Origin: an uncultured Clostridia bacterium
GTDB taxonomy: Bacteria; Bacillota; Clostridia; Oscillospirales; Ruminococcaceae
Length of the DNA stretch: 64,000 nucleotides
Assembly: GCA_947589215.1 (NCBI GenBank)
Contig: CANQCL010000006.1
Coordinates: 58,279 to 122,278, forward strand
Direction of reading: 5' to 3'
Positions within the stretch are counted from its first letter, which is position 1; every line of letters starts with the position of its first letter. Below the pieces are notes generated by a model, which was not told the origin of the DNA, searched no databases, and saw only the letters and a list, made by a program, of their open reading frames with translations. Position numbers and translations under genes: made by a program. Shown here piece by piece: positions 20,400 to 27,621 of the stretch.

Positions 20400-20746
20400 T
20401 AAAAAAAGCCCATCGTTTCACATTAGAAAACTAATGGGACGATAGACATCGTGGTGCCACCCAAATTTATGATAAACTTACATTTATCAACTCAGCAAAG
20501 TACGCAGCTTTTTAAATAAATTAATTAATTAATAAATCGCATCAATACTTCTTTTCATTAACGCCGAAAACAAGCGGCGTCGGATACTTGAACTTAATCT
20601 CAACAACAGAACAAGTCTTTCACCGAGCTCCTCACAAACCCATTCACTGAAAGTCGTATGTGCCTTTATTCCACCGCCAAAGGCTCTCTGAAACACCGTA
20701 AAATCAGCTACTTACTTTTGCTCACAGGATTTAAAATATTTGATTA
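20400..20746 (-). ncRNA. T-box riboswitch of the trp operon (tRNA-Trp sensing)
   Basis: A leader of about 330 bases between the trp promoter and trpE. In transcript order it shows the stem I GA motif AGAGAGCC (20671-20690 region), the specifier GAA-UGG-G with UGG at 20642-20640, the T-box core GGGTGGCACCAC (20451-20462) and a terminator hairpin ending in a T7 run (20401-20443). Uncharged tRNA-Trp should stabilise the antiterminator and turn on trpEGDCFBA. Specifier and T-box sequence are read directly; the mechanism is established for the class. Confidence 0.93.
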
Positions 20747-20752
20747 CTATAT

Positions 20753-20781
20753 ATTATATTCCAAAAAATTATATTTGTCAA
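20753..20781 (-). promoter_or_regulatory. Sigma-A promoter of the trp operon
   Basis: Minus strand: TTGACA (20776-20781), a 17 bp spacer and TATAAT (20753-20758), a perfect consensus, placing the transcript start near 20746. Confidence 0.85.
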
Positions 20782-20807
20782 GGGCTTTTTCAAATTTTTT
20801 AAATAGG

Positions 20808-20865
20808 TTGAATTTATCCTATATATGTGGTATAATACAAATAATCAGTCAAATAGACTGATTAT
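20808..20865 (+). promoter_or_regulatory. Promoter and operator of the Phd/Doc pair
   Basis: TTGAAT (20808-20813), a 17 bp spacer and TATAAT (20831-20836). Directly over the start site lies a perfect inverted repeat with 10 bp arms, ATAATCAGTC (20841-20850) and GACTGATTAT (20856-20865), five bases apart. The position fits repression by the antitoxin-toxin complex. Confidence 0.75.
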
Positions 20866-20870
20866 TAGAG

Positions 20871-21134
20871 ATGAAAGGTATGGTAAATAATATGAAAATT
20901 GATACAAATATTTTAGTGGCGATGACTGATGCAAATCAAAATTTTTCAAAGGTAGTGAGAATGGTAGATGAAAATGGTATGGCGGTAATTTTAAAAAACA
21001 ATAAACCACGCTATATGGTTGTGAATTTTGCAGAATACGAAGAAATCAAGGCTGCAAGAGCAAAGCTTATTAATGAAGCATCAGATGAAATAATAAATGA
21101 AAATTTAGAAGTATTTGAGGAACTTGCAAAATGA
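20871..21134 (+). CDS. Phd/YefM-type antitoxin
   Basis: An 87-residue protein of the Phd/YefM family. The N-terminal domain (MKIDTNILVAMTDANQNFSKVVRMVDENGMAVILKNNKPRYMVVNFAEYEEI pattern) should dimerise and bind the operator just upstream; the acidic C-terminal tail should bind and neutralise Doc. ATGs at 20880 and 20892 are in frame, and the family usually begins at the MKIDTN methionine (20892), so the first seven residues are uncertain. It overlaps doc by four bases. Confidence 0.88.
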   Translation: MKGMVNNMKIDTNILVAMTDANQNFSKVVRMVDENGMAVILKNNKPRYMVVNFAEYEEIKAARAKLINEASDEIINENLEVFEELAK

Positions 21135-21508
21135 TTATACTGACAGTAGATGAAATTATTTTAATGCACAGAAAATTGATCGATATTACAGGTGGTTTAG
21201 ATGGTATAAGAGATATGGGAATGCTTGAATCTGCAGTAATGAACTGCAATCTTGCATTTGGAGATGAAGAGCTTTATCCAAGTGTATTGGAAAAAGCAGC
21301 GAGGCTGGCATTTTCCCTTTGCAGAAACCATCCATTTGTAGATGGGAATAAAAGAACTGCTGTTTTAGCGATGTTAGTTGAATTAAAGATAAATAAAATT
21401 AATGTGGCATTTACAAAGTCTGAATTAATTTCTATAGGCATGGGGTTAGCCGATGGGAGTATAGACTATAAATCACTTGTTGATAATATTAAAAAGCATC
21501 AAGATTAA
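21131..21508 (+). CDS. Doc/Fic-family toxin
   Basis: A 125-residue Fic-fold protein with the active-site loop HPFVDGNKRTA. This is the Doc form (HxFx(D/N)GNKR), whose known members phosphorylate EF-Tu and stop translation. The length and the N-terminal TVDEIILMHRKLIDITGG opening match Doc. The antitoxin gene precedes it with a four-base overlap, and a strong terminator follows. The locus looks intact. Confidence 0.9.
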   Translation: MIILTVDEIILMHRKLIDITGGLDGIRDMGMLESAVMNCNLAFGDEELYPSVLEKAARLAFSLCRNHPFVDGNKRTAVLAMLVELKINKINVAFTKSELISIGMGLADGSIDYKSLVDNIKKHQD

Positions 21509-21536
21509 AAAAGCTTTCCGAACATGGAAAGCTTTT
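21509..21536. terminator. Bidirectional terminator after doc
   Basis: Arms AAAAGCTTTCC and GGAAAGCTTTT with a six-base loop and T-rich flanks on both strands. It separates doc (+) from the convergent PASTA lipoprotein gene (-). Confidence 0.85.
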
Positions 21537-21542
21537 CTTTTA

Positions 21543-22103
21543 CTATTGTGTTTTCTCCTCAGAAACTCTCTCTTTTGGGCTGACCGCGTCTACTGTCATT
21601 TTAATAGTAGAGCCGTACGGCTTTTTCTTACCCTCCTGAGGGCTCATTGAAATAATGTCGCCGCTCTCGATACCCCACTTGTGCTGATAACTGATCTTCA
21701 CCTTGAACCCCAATGATTTCAAAACCGTCTGTGCGGCAAGATAATCCATATCGGAGACTTTAGGTATTTCAATCATTTGAACGCCTTTGCTGATTACAAT
21801 ATCAACAGGAGTGCCTATGGAAATCTCCTCGCCGGGAGTTACGCCTTGCCAGAAGATTATGTTTTTCTTTACTTTGTCGTTGTACTGCTTTGTAACGATA
21901 AGCGGAATACTGTCTGTTTTTTCAACAGCCTGTGAATAGGTAAGACCGTTTAAATCAGGCATAACAACTTTGGTTTTTATCTCCTCCTGCTGAACCTCTT
22001 TTAAAGAGGGCGTTTTGTAAAACAACGAAGGGAATTTACAGCCTGAAAGTGAAAGCATAATTACAAAACATAGACCAAAGTATATTATTTTATTGGTTTT
22101 CAT
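21543..22103 (-). CDS. PASTA-domain lipoprotein
   Basis: A 186-residue protein with a lipoprotein signal (lipobox LSLSGC, Cys at about 22). Two PASTA repeats follow (about 45-112 and 113-178): VVMPDLNGLTYSQAVEK and IEIPKVSDMDYLAAQTVLKSLGF openings. PASTA modules bind peptidoglycan fragments in PrkC-type kinases and PBPs, but no kinase or transpeptidase domain is attached here. A wall-contacting anchored protein is the reasonable guess. It lies downstream of nadC with a 93 bp gap. Confidence 0.82.
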   Translation of the reverse strand: MKTNKIIYFGLCFVIMLSLSGCKFPSLFYKTPSLKEVQQEEIKTKVVMPDLNGLTYSQAVEKTDSIPLIVTKQYNDKVKKNIIFWQGVTPGEEISIGTPVDIVISKGVQMIEIPKVSDMDYLAAQTVLKSLGFKVKISYQHKWGIESGDIISMSPQEGKKKPYGSTIKMTVDAVSPKERVSEEKTQ

Positions 22104-22196
22104 AATAAATCACCTTCTATTAGAAAATAGAAACCAAAGGTAGTAAGCATAAACATTTTTACAGAGTATATATAGTTAGCATCTTGACTCTTGCTT

Positions 22197-23045
22197 TTAG
22201 TTCCTTTTATCTATCCTCATAGAAATGTCAAACGCTTTTACCGAGTGTGTAATCGCACCGACAGAGATTATGTCAACACCCGTTTTGGCAATGCTGACTA
22301 TCGTTTCTTCGGTGACATTTCCGCTTGCTTCAAGCTTTGCCTTGCCTGATGCAATCTTGACTGCTTCTCTCATAGTTTCGCAATCCATATTGTCAAGCAT
22401 AATAATGTCAGCGCCTGCGCTTAGAGCCTCTCTAACTTCATTAATATTTCTCGTCTCGACCTCTATCATAACTGTGTGTCCAAGCTTCTTTCTAAGAGTT
22501 TCTACAGCGTTTGTAATACTGCCGTAAGCGTCTAAGTGAGTGTCCTTGAGCATTGCACAGTCGGATAGGTTGTAGCGATGGTTCTTTCCGCCCCCGACCG
22601 TTACTGCATACTTCTGCAAAGACCTCAAGCCGGGAAGCGTCTTTCTCGTGTCTGCGATAGACGCATTGGTACCCTCTGCAAGCTTAACCAGCCTGTTTGT
22701 CATAGTCGCAATGCCAGAAAGGTGCTGGAGCAGATTAAGAGCCGTTCTCTCGCCCTTTAAAAGTACCTTTGTCTTGCCTGTTATGGTAGCAATTATATCG
22801 CCTTTTTCTACCTTGTCTCCGTCATTAAGCTTAATGTCAAACTCGGTCTTATCGTCGAGAAGTGTAAACACTCTGAGTGCAATATCAATTCCGCAGAGTA
22901 TGCCGCCGCTGTCTTTTGCAACGTATTTCGCAGTGCTGACGCTGTCGTCCGATATAAGATAATCGGTCGTGACGTCTATATAGTTGATGTCCTCTTTTAT
23001 AGCGTTGATTATAATGCTGTCGATCTCCATTTGTAAAGGTTGCAT
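22197..23045 (-). CDS. nadC: Quinolinate phosphoribosyltransferase
   Basis: De novo NAD synthesis: quinolinate plus PRPP to nicotinate mononucleotide. A 282-residue protein with ALNLLQHLSGIATMT, the signature TRKTLPGLRSLQKYAVTVGGGKNHR, DAYGSITNAVE and IMLDNMD. nadB lies 2.6 kb upstream on the same strand but separated by other genes. No nadA is in the window. Confidence 0.96.
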   Translation of the reverse strand: MQPLQMEIDSIIINAIKEDINYIDVTTDYLISDDSVSTAKYVAKDSGGILCGIDIALRVFTLLDDKTEFDIKLNDGDKVEKGDIIATITGKTKVLLKGERTALNLLQHLSGIATMTNRLVKLAEGTNASIADTRKTLPGLRSLQKYAVTVGGGKNHRYNLSDCAMLKDTHLDAYGSITNAVETLRKKLGHTVMIEVETRNINEVREALSAGADIIMLDNMDCETMREAVKIASGKAKLEASGNVTEETIVSIAKTGVDIISVGAITHSVKAFDISMRIDKRN

Positions 23046-23072
23046 AATTTACGTCCTTTCTGAATTATTTCA

Positions 23073-23139
23073 AGAGGCAGTCCTCTCTTTTCGCTGATTG
23101 TGTCAGCGACAGGGTCAAGCCTTTTAAAAATGTTTGACC
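23073..23139 (-). repeat. Multi-hairpin structured element upstream of nadC
   Basis: Three nested or adjacent hairpins on the minus-strand transcript: GGTCAA/TTGACC arms (23112-23139 region), a perfect TCGCTGA/TCAGCGA stem (23091-23109) and AGAGG/CCTCT (23073-23086). There is no T-run. It could be a REP-like repeat or an mRNA processing/stability element. Confidence 0.4.
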
Positions 23140-23175
23140 GGAAACTTTTAGTTTTTTCAATATAATAAATTAATA

Positions 23176-24360
23176 TTAATCTTTCTTAATTATTATCGTA
23201 TCTCCAAGTTCTTTATTTGCTTCAAGAGCTTTAACGATCTTCTTCTCCTTAATGCGTGCGTTTACAGATTGCTGAAGTATCTTGTAAAAAGTCGCCGTTA
23301 TCGGAACTCCGATAAGCATTCCGACTATCCCGAAAAGCCCTCCGCCGACCGTTATGCCAGCTAAAACCCACATTCCCGGAAGTCCTGTTGATTTTCCTAC
23401 GATTTTTGGGTATATAAATGCCTGTTCGCATTGCTGAAGTATAATAAGGAATATGATAAACATAACAGCTTTTATCGGGCTTATGGTAAATATCAAAAAA
23501 GCGCCGATAAATGCTCCGATAAACGCACCTACTATCGGTATAAGTGCCGTAAGTCCCACAACAGCGGCGGTAACGCCTGCATACGGAAAACGCAGTATCA
23601 CCATTCCTGCAAAGCAAAGACACCCCAGTATTACAGCGTCGGTGCATTGCCCGATAATAAAGCTTGAAAAGGTTTTGTTTGCAATTTTAATATAACTTAT
23701 AAGCCTTTTGTTACTTTCGGGTTTGCCGTATGCCTTGATGACTTTGTTAAACTGTTTTGTAAGCTTCTCTTTGTTGAATAGAATATATACCGCAAAGATT
23801 ACCGCTATTACAATGTCTGTAACAGTTCCCGCAATAGAGCTTGTGACCGAAATTACAGAGTTGAGGATTTCAGACGAATTTACCTGCCAAAACCCCAACA
23901 GAGCAGGCTCTAAGCTTTTCCAGCTAAATTCAAAGCTGTTTACTTTTTTTCTTATATAATCAGCAGATATATTTTCATTGACCCACGACTTTACAGTATC
24001 AACGGATCGGGGAATAGCGTCGCTTAACAACTCAATGCACTTATATAACTCAGGTATTACTATTATTACTATGCCGACTATAATTGCCAGAACGGAAAGT
24101 AACGACAGAATAATACAAACCGCTCTTTTGGTTTTCTTAACGAGTTTTCTCTGCGATTTGGGAAAATAAATGCTTTCATACTTTTTCATAACTATGTTGA
24201 GAATGTACGCAATAGCACCGCCAAGAATTAGCGCAAAGCAGGCGTCTATAGCGTGAACAAAAAATCGCACCGCCGCTGTTGAATACTTTATTATCAAACA
24301 GGCAAGCACCAGTGCGGCAATAAGAAGTATAGTTTTTTTGTTCTTTTTGTTTAATAACAC
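23176..24360 (-). CDS. AI-2E family transporter (PF01594-type permease)
   Basis: A 394-residue polytopic membrane protein with about eight hydrophobic segments, including the family-typical long loop between segments 3 and 4 (about 110-155) and C-terminal motifs QQCEQAFIYPKIVGKSTGLPGMWVLAGITVGGGLFGIVGMLIGVP. Named family members export AI-2 or act as Na+/H+ antiporters, so the substrate is open. The C-terminal tail is Lys-rich and cytoplasmic. Confidence 0.85.
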   Translation of the reverse strand: MLLNKKNKKTILLIAALVLACLIIKYSTAAVRFFVHAIDACFALILGGAIAYILNIVMKKYESIYFPKSQRKLVKKTKRAVCIILSLLSVLAIIVGIVIIVIPELYKCIELLSDAIPRSVDTVKSWVNENISADYIRKKVNSFEFSWKSLEPALLGFWQVNSSEILNSVISVTSSIAGTVTDIVIAVIFAVYILFNKEKLTKQFNKVIKAYGKPESNKRLISYIKIANKTFSSFIIGQCTDAVILGCLCFAGMVILRFPYAGVTAAVVGLTALIPIVGAFIGAFIGAFLIFTISPIKAVMFIIFLIILQQCEQAFIYPKIVGKSTGLPGMWVLAGITVGGGLFGIVGMLIGVPITATFYKILQQSVNARIKEKKIVKALEANKELGDTIIIKKD

Positions 24361-24409
24361 TTAATACCCCAACTTTCAAAATAAGACCGGCGAGCCAGCA
24401 AAAAAATTC

Positions 24410-24437
24410 TTGACATATTTAAAATGTGTGTTATAAT
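24410..24437 (+). promoter_or_regulatory. Promoter of the antisense (antitoxin) RNA
   Basis: TTGACA (24410-24415), a 16 bp spacer ending in TGTGT and TATAAT (24432-24437). No plus-strand protein gene follows before the terminator at 24492-24529, so it should drive a short untranslated RNA. Confidence 0.75.
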
Positions 24438-24443
24438 ATACTT

Positions 24444-24529
24444 ATAAAAGGAATACTGCAATAAGCGGTTTCTCCCTTGTATTAGTGTTTAAAGAAACAC
24501 CGTTACTTTGGAATTTGGCGGTGTTTCTT
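24444..24529 (+). ncRNA. Candidate antisense antitoxin RNA of a type I toxin-antitoxin locus
   Basis: Predicted transcript of about 85-90 bases from the promoter at 24410-24437 to a hairpin with 11 bp arms (AAGAAACACCG, 24492-24502; CGGTGTTTCTT, 24519-24529) followed by ATTTTTT. It converges on the toxin mRNA and should overlap its 3' end. Its 5' part (24453-24478) contains a copy of the segment at the toxin mRNA 5' end, including CTCCCTT, which could pair with the toxin Shine-Dalgarno. Gene limits are inferred from promoter and terminator. Confidence 0.6.
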
Positions 24530-24547
24530 ATTTTTTATGTAAAAAAT

Positions 24548-24643
24548 TTACTTTTTACGATAAAAGATATTGAAACATAGTGTGATAACACTGATAACAA
24601 AATTCGCAAATAAAAATAATTCGGAATAACTTATCATGGTCAT
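24548..24643 (-). CDS. Small holin-like membrane toxin (type I TA)
   Basis: A 29-31 residue peptide, too short for routine calling. The ATG at 24637 (eight bases after GGGAGGTG) is better spaced than the one at 24643. The sequence is an acidic/polar start (MISYSELFLF), one transmembrane helix (FANFVISVITLCFNIFY) and a basic tail (RKK). This is the pattern of Fst/TxpA/'holin-like' toxins, which insert in the cell's own membrane. Its Shine-Dalgarno is sequestered by a 7 bp stem (24647-24663). A consensus promoter (24700-24728) drives it, and an antisense RNA converges on it. Confidence 0.65.
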   Translation of the reverse strand: MTMISYSELFLFANFVISVITLCFNIFYRKK

Positions 24644-24646
24644 CAC

Positions 24647-24663
24647 CTCCCTTATAAAGGGAG
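24647..24663 (-). promoter_or_regulatory. Shine-Dalgarno-sequestering hairpin of the toxin mRNA
   Basis: On the transcript CTCCCTT-TAT-AAGGGAG pairs the whole ribosome binding site of the small toxin with an upstream anti-SD, so the full-length mRNA should be poorly translated. Confidence 0.65.
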
Positions 24664-24690
24664 AAACCGCCCACCGTGTTATTGCAGTAT
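24657..24690 (-). repeat. Inverted copy of the antitoxin-RNA 5' segment
   Basis: Reading minus: ATACTGCAATAA, an eight-base insert (CACGGTGG), then GCGGTTTCTCCCTT. The uninterrupted version lies at 24453-24478 on the plus strand. Both RNAs of the locus therefore start with the same sequence. Confidence 0.75.
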
Positions 24691-24699
24691 CCCAAAGTT

Positions 24700-24728
24700 A
24701 GTATAAAGTATTTCTATAATTTTGTCAA
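24700..24728 (-). promoter_or_regulatory. Promoter of the small toxin mRNA
   Basis: Minus strand: TTGACA (24723-24728), a 17 bp spacer and TATACT (24700-24705). The -35 abuts a GC-rich palindrome (24729-24755). Confidence 0.75.
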
Positions 24729-24845
24729 CCGGCGAGCCGCCGGTGGCTCTTCGCGTTTAATATTTGTATAATAAACAAAGTATTTTATCTCGCGTTATTG
24801 CATTAATAATTATCCATTTTCCATTATCAATTGTCAATTTTTTTA
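24729..24845. repeat. GC-rich palindrome plus heptamer repeat patch
   Basis: ACCGGCGAGCCGCCGGTGGC (palindromic, 24728-24750) followed by a 7-bp-period TTGACAATT/ATGGATAATT patch (24806-24845) directly before the end of the neighbouring HTH gene. Confidence 0.6.
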
Positions 24846-24863
24846 TCTCTCTCCATAGCTTCA

Positions 24864-25079
24864 TCAACGGCTCGAATCTTCCCTATACTCTAAAATATCA
24901 CCTATATCACATTCAAGTAATTTACAGAGTCTTGAAATATTCCTGTAAGACACAATTTGGTTATGTCTCAATAGTTGTATTGTTGCTTCTGCCAATAATT
25001 TTTCTTTTCTTAAACGTGATGTATTATAGCCTTTTGCTTTTAATTCTGCTAAAACATTAATTTTATATCTTATCGGCAC
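24864..25079 (-). CDS. Small Cro/C1-type HTH protein (module A)
   Basis: A 71-residue protein starting at GTG, eight bases after GGAGG. The whole length is a helix-turn-helix of the YozG type: RKEKLLAEATIQLLRHNQIVSYRNISRLCKLLECDIGDILEY. It is homologous to the HTH protein at 45449 (shared RKE, LCK-L-C and GDI-EY). It follows the RHH gene at 25093 by 13 bp on the same strand, so the two are probably co-transcribed, and forms module A with the divergent 70-residue gene at 25420. Confidence 0.8.
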   Translation of the reverse strand: MPIRYKINVLAELKAKGYNTSRLRKEKLLAEATIQLLRHNQIVSYRNISRLCKLLECDIGDILEYREDSSR

Positions 25080-25092
25080 ATTACCGCCTCCG

Positions 25093-25278
25093 CTAATCCT
25101 TTAACATTCCATTAGTATCTGCATTGATTAAGTCTTTAATATATGCGTTTACACTCTTTCCAAGCTCTGATGCTTTTTTAAAGATTTTTTCTTTATCGCC
25201 CTTTTTTACAGTTAAAACGACCCTTTCATAAGCCTTTTTATTATACTTTTGCTTACTTGCTGTTGATGTCTTTCCCAT
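25093..25278 (-). CDS. Small ribbon-helix-helix-like protein (module A)
   Basis: Sixty-one residues from the ATG at 25278, ten bases after AAAGG; a longer frame from an upstream TTG (25296) reads through that RBS and is unlikely. A basic N-terminus, a strand (YERVVLTVKKGDKEKI) and two helices ending SVNAYIKDLI fit an Arc/MetJ-type DNA-binding dimer. It resembles the protein at 38443. It is divergent from the 70-residue gene at 25420 across about 140 bp. Confidence 0.7.
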   Translation of the reverse strand: MGKTSTASKQKYNKKAYERVVLTVKKGDKEKIFKKASELGKSVNAYIKDLINADTNGMLKD

Positions 25279-25419
25279 ATAATACCAACCTTTCAATAAT
25301 TATACTTTATTAACAAAAAATCACTCCAACTAAATTATAAATTTGTACATTTTAGCCATTGAAAATACTATGCACAGTATGCCATTATATTTACAATAAA
25401 AATATAGGAAGTGACATCA

Positions 25420-25632
25420 ATGAAAAGAAAATTTAGGGCTATTCATTTAGTAGACTTTGAAGAAGTAATGAAAGAGGCTGAAAAGCTAGAAGGGCTGTCT
25501 GAAGTATGTGTAATGTACTTTATACACATATATGGTGATGACATTTTAAGAGGAGCGTTTGAATGTTTAGCTTATGAAGCCACAAAATTAAGCGAACATT
25601 GTAATGAACTTATGCAAGAGGCGGAAGAATAA
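25420..25632 (+). CDS. Conserved ~70-residue protein of unknown function (module A)
   Basis: Starts at the ATG after AGGAAGTG and a GACATCA spacer shared with its two homologues. Seventy residues, predicted mostly helical and acidic at the end. It is nearly identical to the protein at 45073-45285 over residues 1-21 and 44-70, but divergent in between, and distantly similar to the protein at 38051. Family pattern: L-x-GL-x-x-V, then DD, then F-x-x-L-x-x-EA-x-K and a late Cys. I do not recognise the family. Homology continues about 18 bp past the stop into a heptamer repeat. Confidence 0.7.
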   Translation: MKRKFRAIHLVDFEEVMKEAEKLEGLSEVCVMYFIHIYGDDILRGAFECLAYEATKLSEHCNELMQEAEE

Positions 25633-25647
25633 ATACTCAATCAGATG

Positions 25648-25698
25648 TAATACTTCTAATCTCTAACCTCTAACCTCTAACTTCTAACTTCTAATCTA
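25648..25698. repeat. Heptamer repeat array (TCTAACC family)
   Basis: About seven consecutive 7 bp units (TCTAACC, TCTAACT, TCTAATC variants) between the 70-residue gene and nadB. The last unit supplies the nadB stop codon. Confidence 0.85.
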
Positions 25699-27213
25699 GT
25701 AATTGTTAAGCTCATACTCCGCCCACTTAGCGGCGTCTATTTCTGCGTTTTCGGTAGCTGTTTTGTTAGCCTCCTGCAAAATTAGGTAGGCTACAGTGGC
25801 AAGGCTTTTCGCCTCGACAAAATCCCTGTCGATTTTAAATCGCCCCGTATATAGAATTTCTTTTATTTGATTCAGCCTGTCGTAACCCTCAAACAGAGCG
25901 TCAATATCGGGCATTACGAAGTAGGCTGTCTGCATAATTTTTCGTATCTCGGTTCTTATACCCTTTGGAATATGAGGCGCACTGTCGTTACTTGCAAATT
26001 CATAAGAAACAAGTGGAGCGTTTGATTTAGTTTTGCGCCTTTCATTAATAATTGCCGCCGCACGTCTTGGAAAAACGAGAGCTTCGAGCAGTGAGTTTGA
26101 AGCCAGCCTGTTGTTACCGTGAACGCCCGTGCAGGAGCATTCACCGCAGGCAAATAAGTTGTCGACGGTTGTTTCGGCGTTTTTGTCAACCTTTATTCCG
26201 CCCATTAGGTAGTGCTGGCAGGGGAACACCGGAATCATATCTTTAGTCATATCGTAGCCTAAATCGAGAAGCTTTTCGTAAATCATAGGAAAGCGGTTTT
26301 TAATAAACTCCGGCTCTTTATGGGTTATGTCAATATAAAAGGTACTGCTTTGAGTTTTTGACGTCTCGAACATAATAGAGTGCGAAACAACGTCTCTAGG
26401 GGCAAGCTCAAGACGCTTGTCGTAGTTTTGCATAAACCTTTCGCCCCGAAAGTTTTTTAAGTAAGCACCCTCGCCCCTTACAGCTTCTGAAATTAAAAAG
26501 CATTCTCTGTTGTATTTGTCGTTAAAAGCGGTGGGGTGGAACTGTATATAGCTGATATTTTTTATCTCTGCGCCCATATTGTAAGCAAAGGCGATGCCGT
26601 CGCCGGTTGCAATGGCAGAGTTTGTAGTACGCTCATAAACTCTTCCGATACCGCCTGTTGCAATAACTGCATACCGTGAGTTATATGTGCCGTGAATATC
26701 GTCTTTTAAAATATCGAAAGAAAAGCCTGTTTGTGTTTTTTTGATATCGCAAATAAGAGCGTTTTCCAAAATCTCAACATTGGGGAGAGTTTTCACATAT
26801 TCGAGTAGTTTAGTTTCAATTTCAAATCCTGTGGTGTCCTTGTGGTGAAATATCCTATGCTTGCCGTGACCGCCCTCAAGAGTGCGGTGGAAGTCTCCGT
26901 TATGAGTTTTATCAAACTCAACGCCGAGACTTATTATTTTTTCTATATCGATTTTTGCTTCCTCGCAGAGGATAGATGTGGTTTCAATGTCATTTTCAAA
27001 ACCGCCAGCAACTAAGGTGTCCTGTTTATGAAGCTCGGGAGAATCATCAGGGGAGTTATAAACTCCGGCAATTCCCCCCTGAGCAAGAGCAGTGTTGCAG
27101 AGAGTAAGCTCCATTTTAGAGGTTATCAGGATATTCATATCATCTGATAAATTTATTGCCGTATACAGACCTGCGACTCCGCAGCCTGCAATAATTACGT
27201 CGTAATTGTTCAT
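25696..27213 (-). CDS. nadB: L-aspartate oxidase
   Basis: FAD enzyme making iminoaspartate for quinolinate synthesis. A 505-residue protein with the Rossmann FAD motif IAGCGVAGLYTAINL, ALAQGGIAGVY, TLEGGHGKHRIFHHKDTTG, FHPTAFND, EAVRGEGAYL, HYLMGGIKVD and CTGVHGNNRLASNSLLEALVF. With nadC it gives two of the three de novo NAD steps; nadA is not in the window. Confidence 0.95.
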   Translation of the reverse strand: MNNYDVIIAGCGVAGLYTAINLSDDMNILITSKMELTLCNTALAQGGIAGVYNSPDDSPELHKQDTLVAGGFENDIETTSILCEEAKIDIEKIISLGVEFDKTHNGDFHRTLEGGHGKHRIFHHKDTTGFEIETKLLEYVKTLPNVEILENALICDIKKTQTGFSFDILKDDIHGTYNSRYAVIATGGIGRVYERTTNSAIATGDGIAFAYNMGAEIKNISYIQFHPTAFNDKYNRECFLISEAVRGEGAYLKNFRGERFMQNYDKRLELAPRDVVSHSIMFETSKTQSSTFYIDITHKEPEFIKNRFPMIYEKLLDLGYDMTKDMIPVFPCQHYLMGGIKVDKNAETTVDNLFACGECSCTGVHGNNRLASNSLLEALVFPRRAAAIINERRKTKSNAPLVSYEFASNDSAPHIPKGIRTEIRKIMQTAYFVMPDIDALFEGYDRLNQIKEILYTGRFKIDRDFVEAKSLATVAYLILQEANKTATENAEIDAAKWAEYELNNY

Positions 27214-27329
27214 AATACTGACATTTTCCCCAATCGTAATTTAATTTCAAAGCTAAAAATAGTTATACTTATTTTATAATAACACAAATTAAATGAAAAT
27301 ACCATAGTTTTTTATAAAATATATTATTT

Positions 27330-27440
27330 GCAGAGAAAACACCTGCAAACAAAAGAGTGATTTTTGGTTGAGCGTGAGGGCAGACCGTCTAGCTGGCAGG
27401 GGTGACCCCTGCACACACTCTGCCTTTGGGAAGTTTGCAG
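27330..27440. other. GC-rich structured element between nadB and the subtilase gene
   Basis: Within a 408 bp gene-free stretch (27214-27621), this GC-rich island contains a perfect hairpin GCAGGGG-TGA?-CCCCTGC-type stem (27399-27415 region) nested within GGCAGA/TCTGCC arms. Flanks are AT-rich. I see no ORF; it could be a small RNA or a repeat element. Confidence 0.35.
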
Positions 27441-27568
27441 AGCGTGTTTACTTTACTGATTAATGTGCGTTACAGTTCACAAAAAAAGACTCCGTTGTTT
27501 GTATAAGTCTACAAAGTTGTTTAAAATACACAAAATTTCCTTTACTTTCTATAATTTCCATAGTACAA

Positions 27569-27589
27569 TATAATTACAGTTAACTGTAA
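27569..27589 (+). promoter_or_regulatory. -10 element and perfect 16 bp palindrome before the subtilase gene
   Basis: TATAAT (27569-27574) directly followed by TTACAGTTAACTGTAA (27574-27589), a perfect palindrome over the expected start site. No strong -35 is visible. A regulator binding site is likely. Confidence 0.55.
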
Positions 27590-27621
27590 AATATTAAAAT
27601 TATTAGAAAGGAAAATTTAAT

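Noticed and set aside
20336..20413. A 26-residue longer TrpE from an ATG at 20413
   Set aside because: That ATG is within the T-box terminator hairpin, and AAAGGAGGT points to the ATG at 20335.
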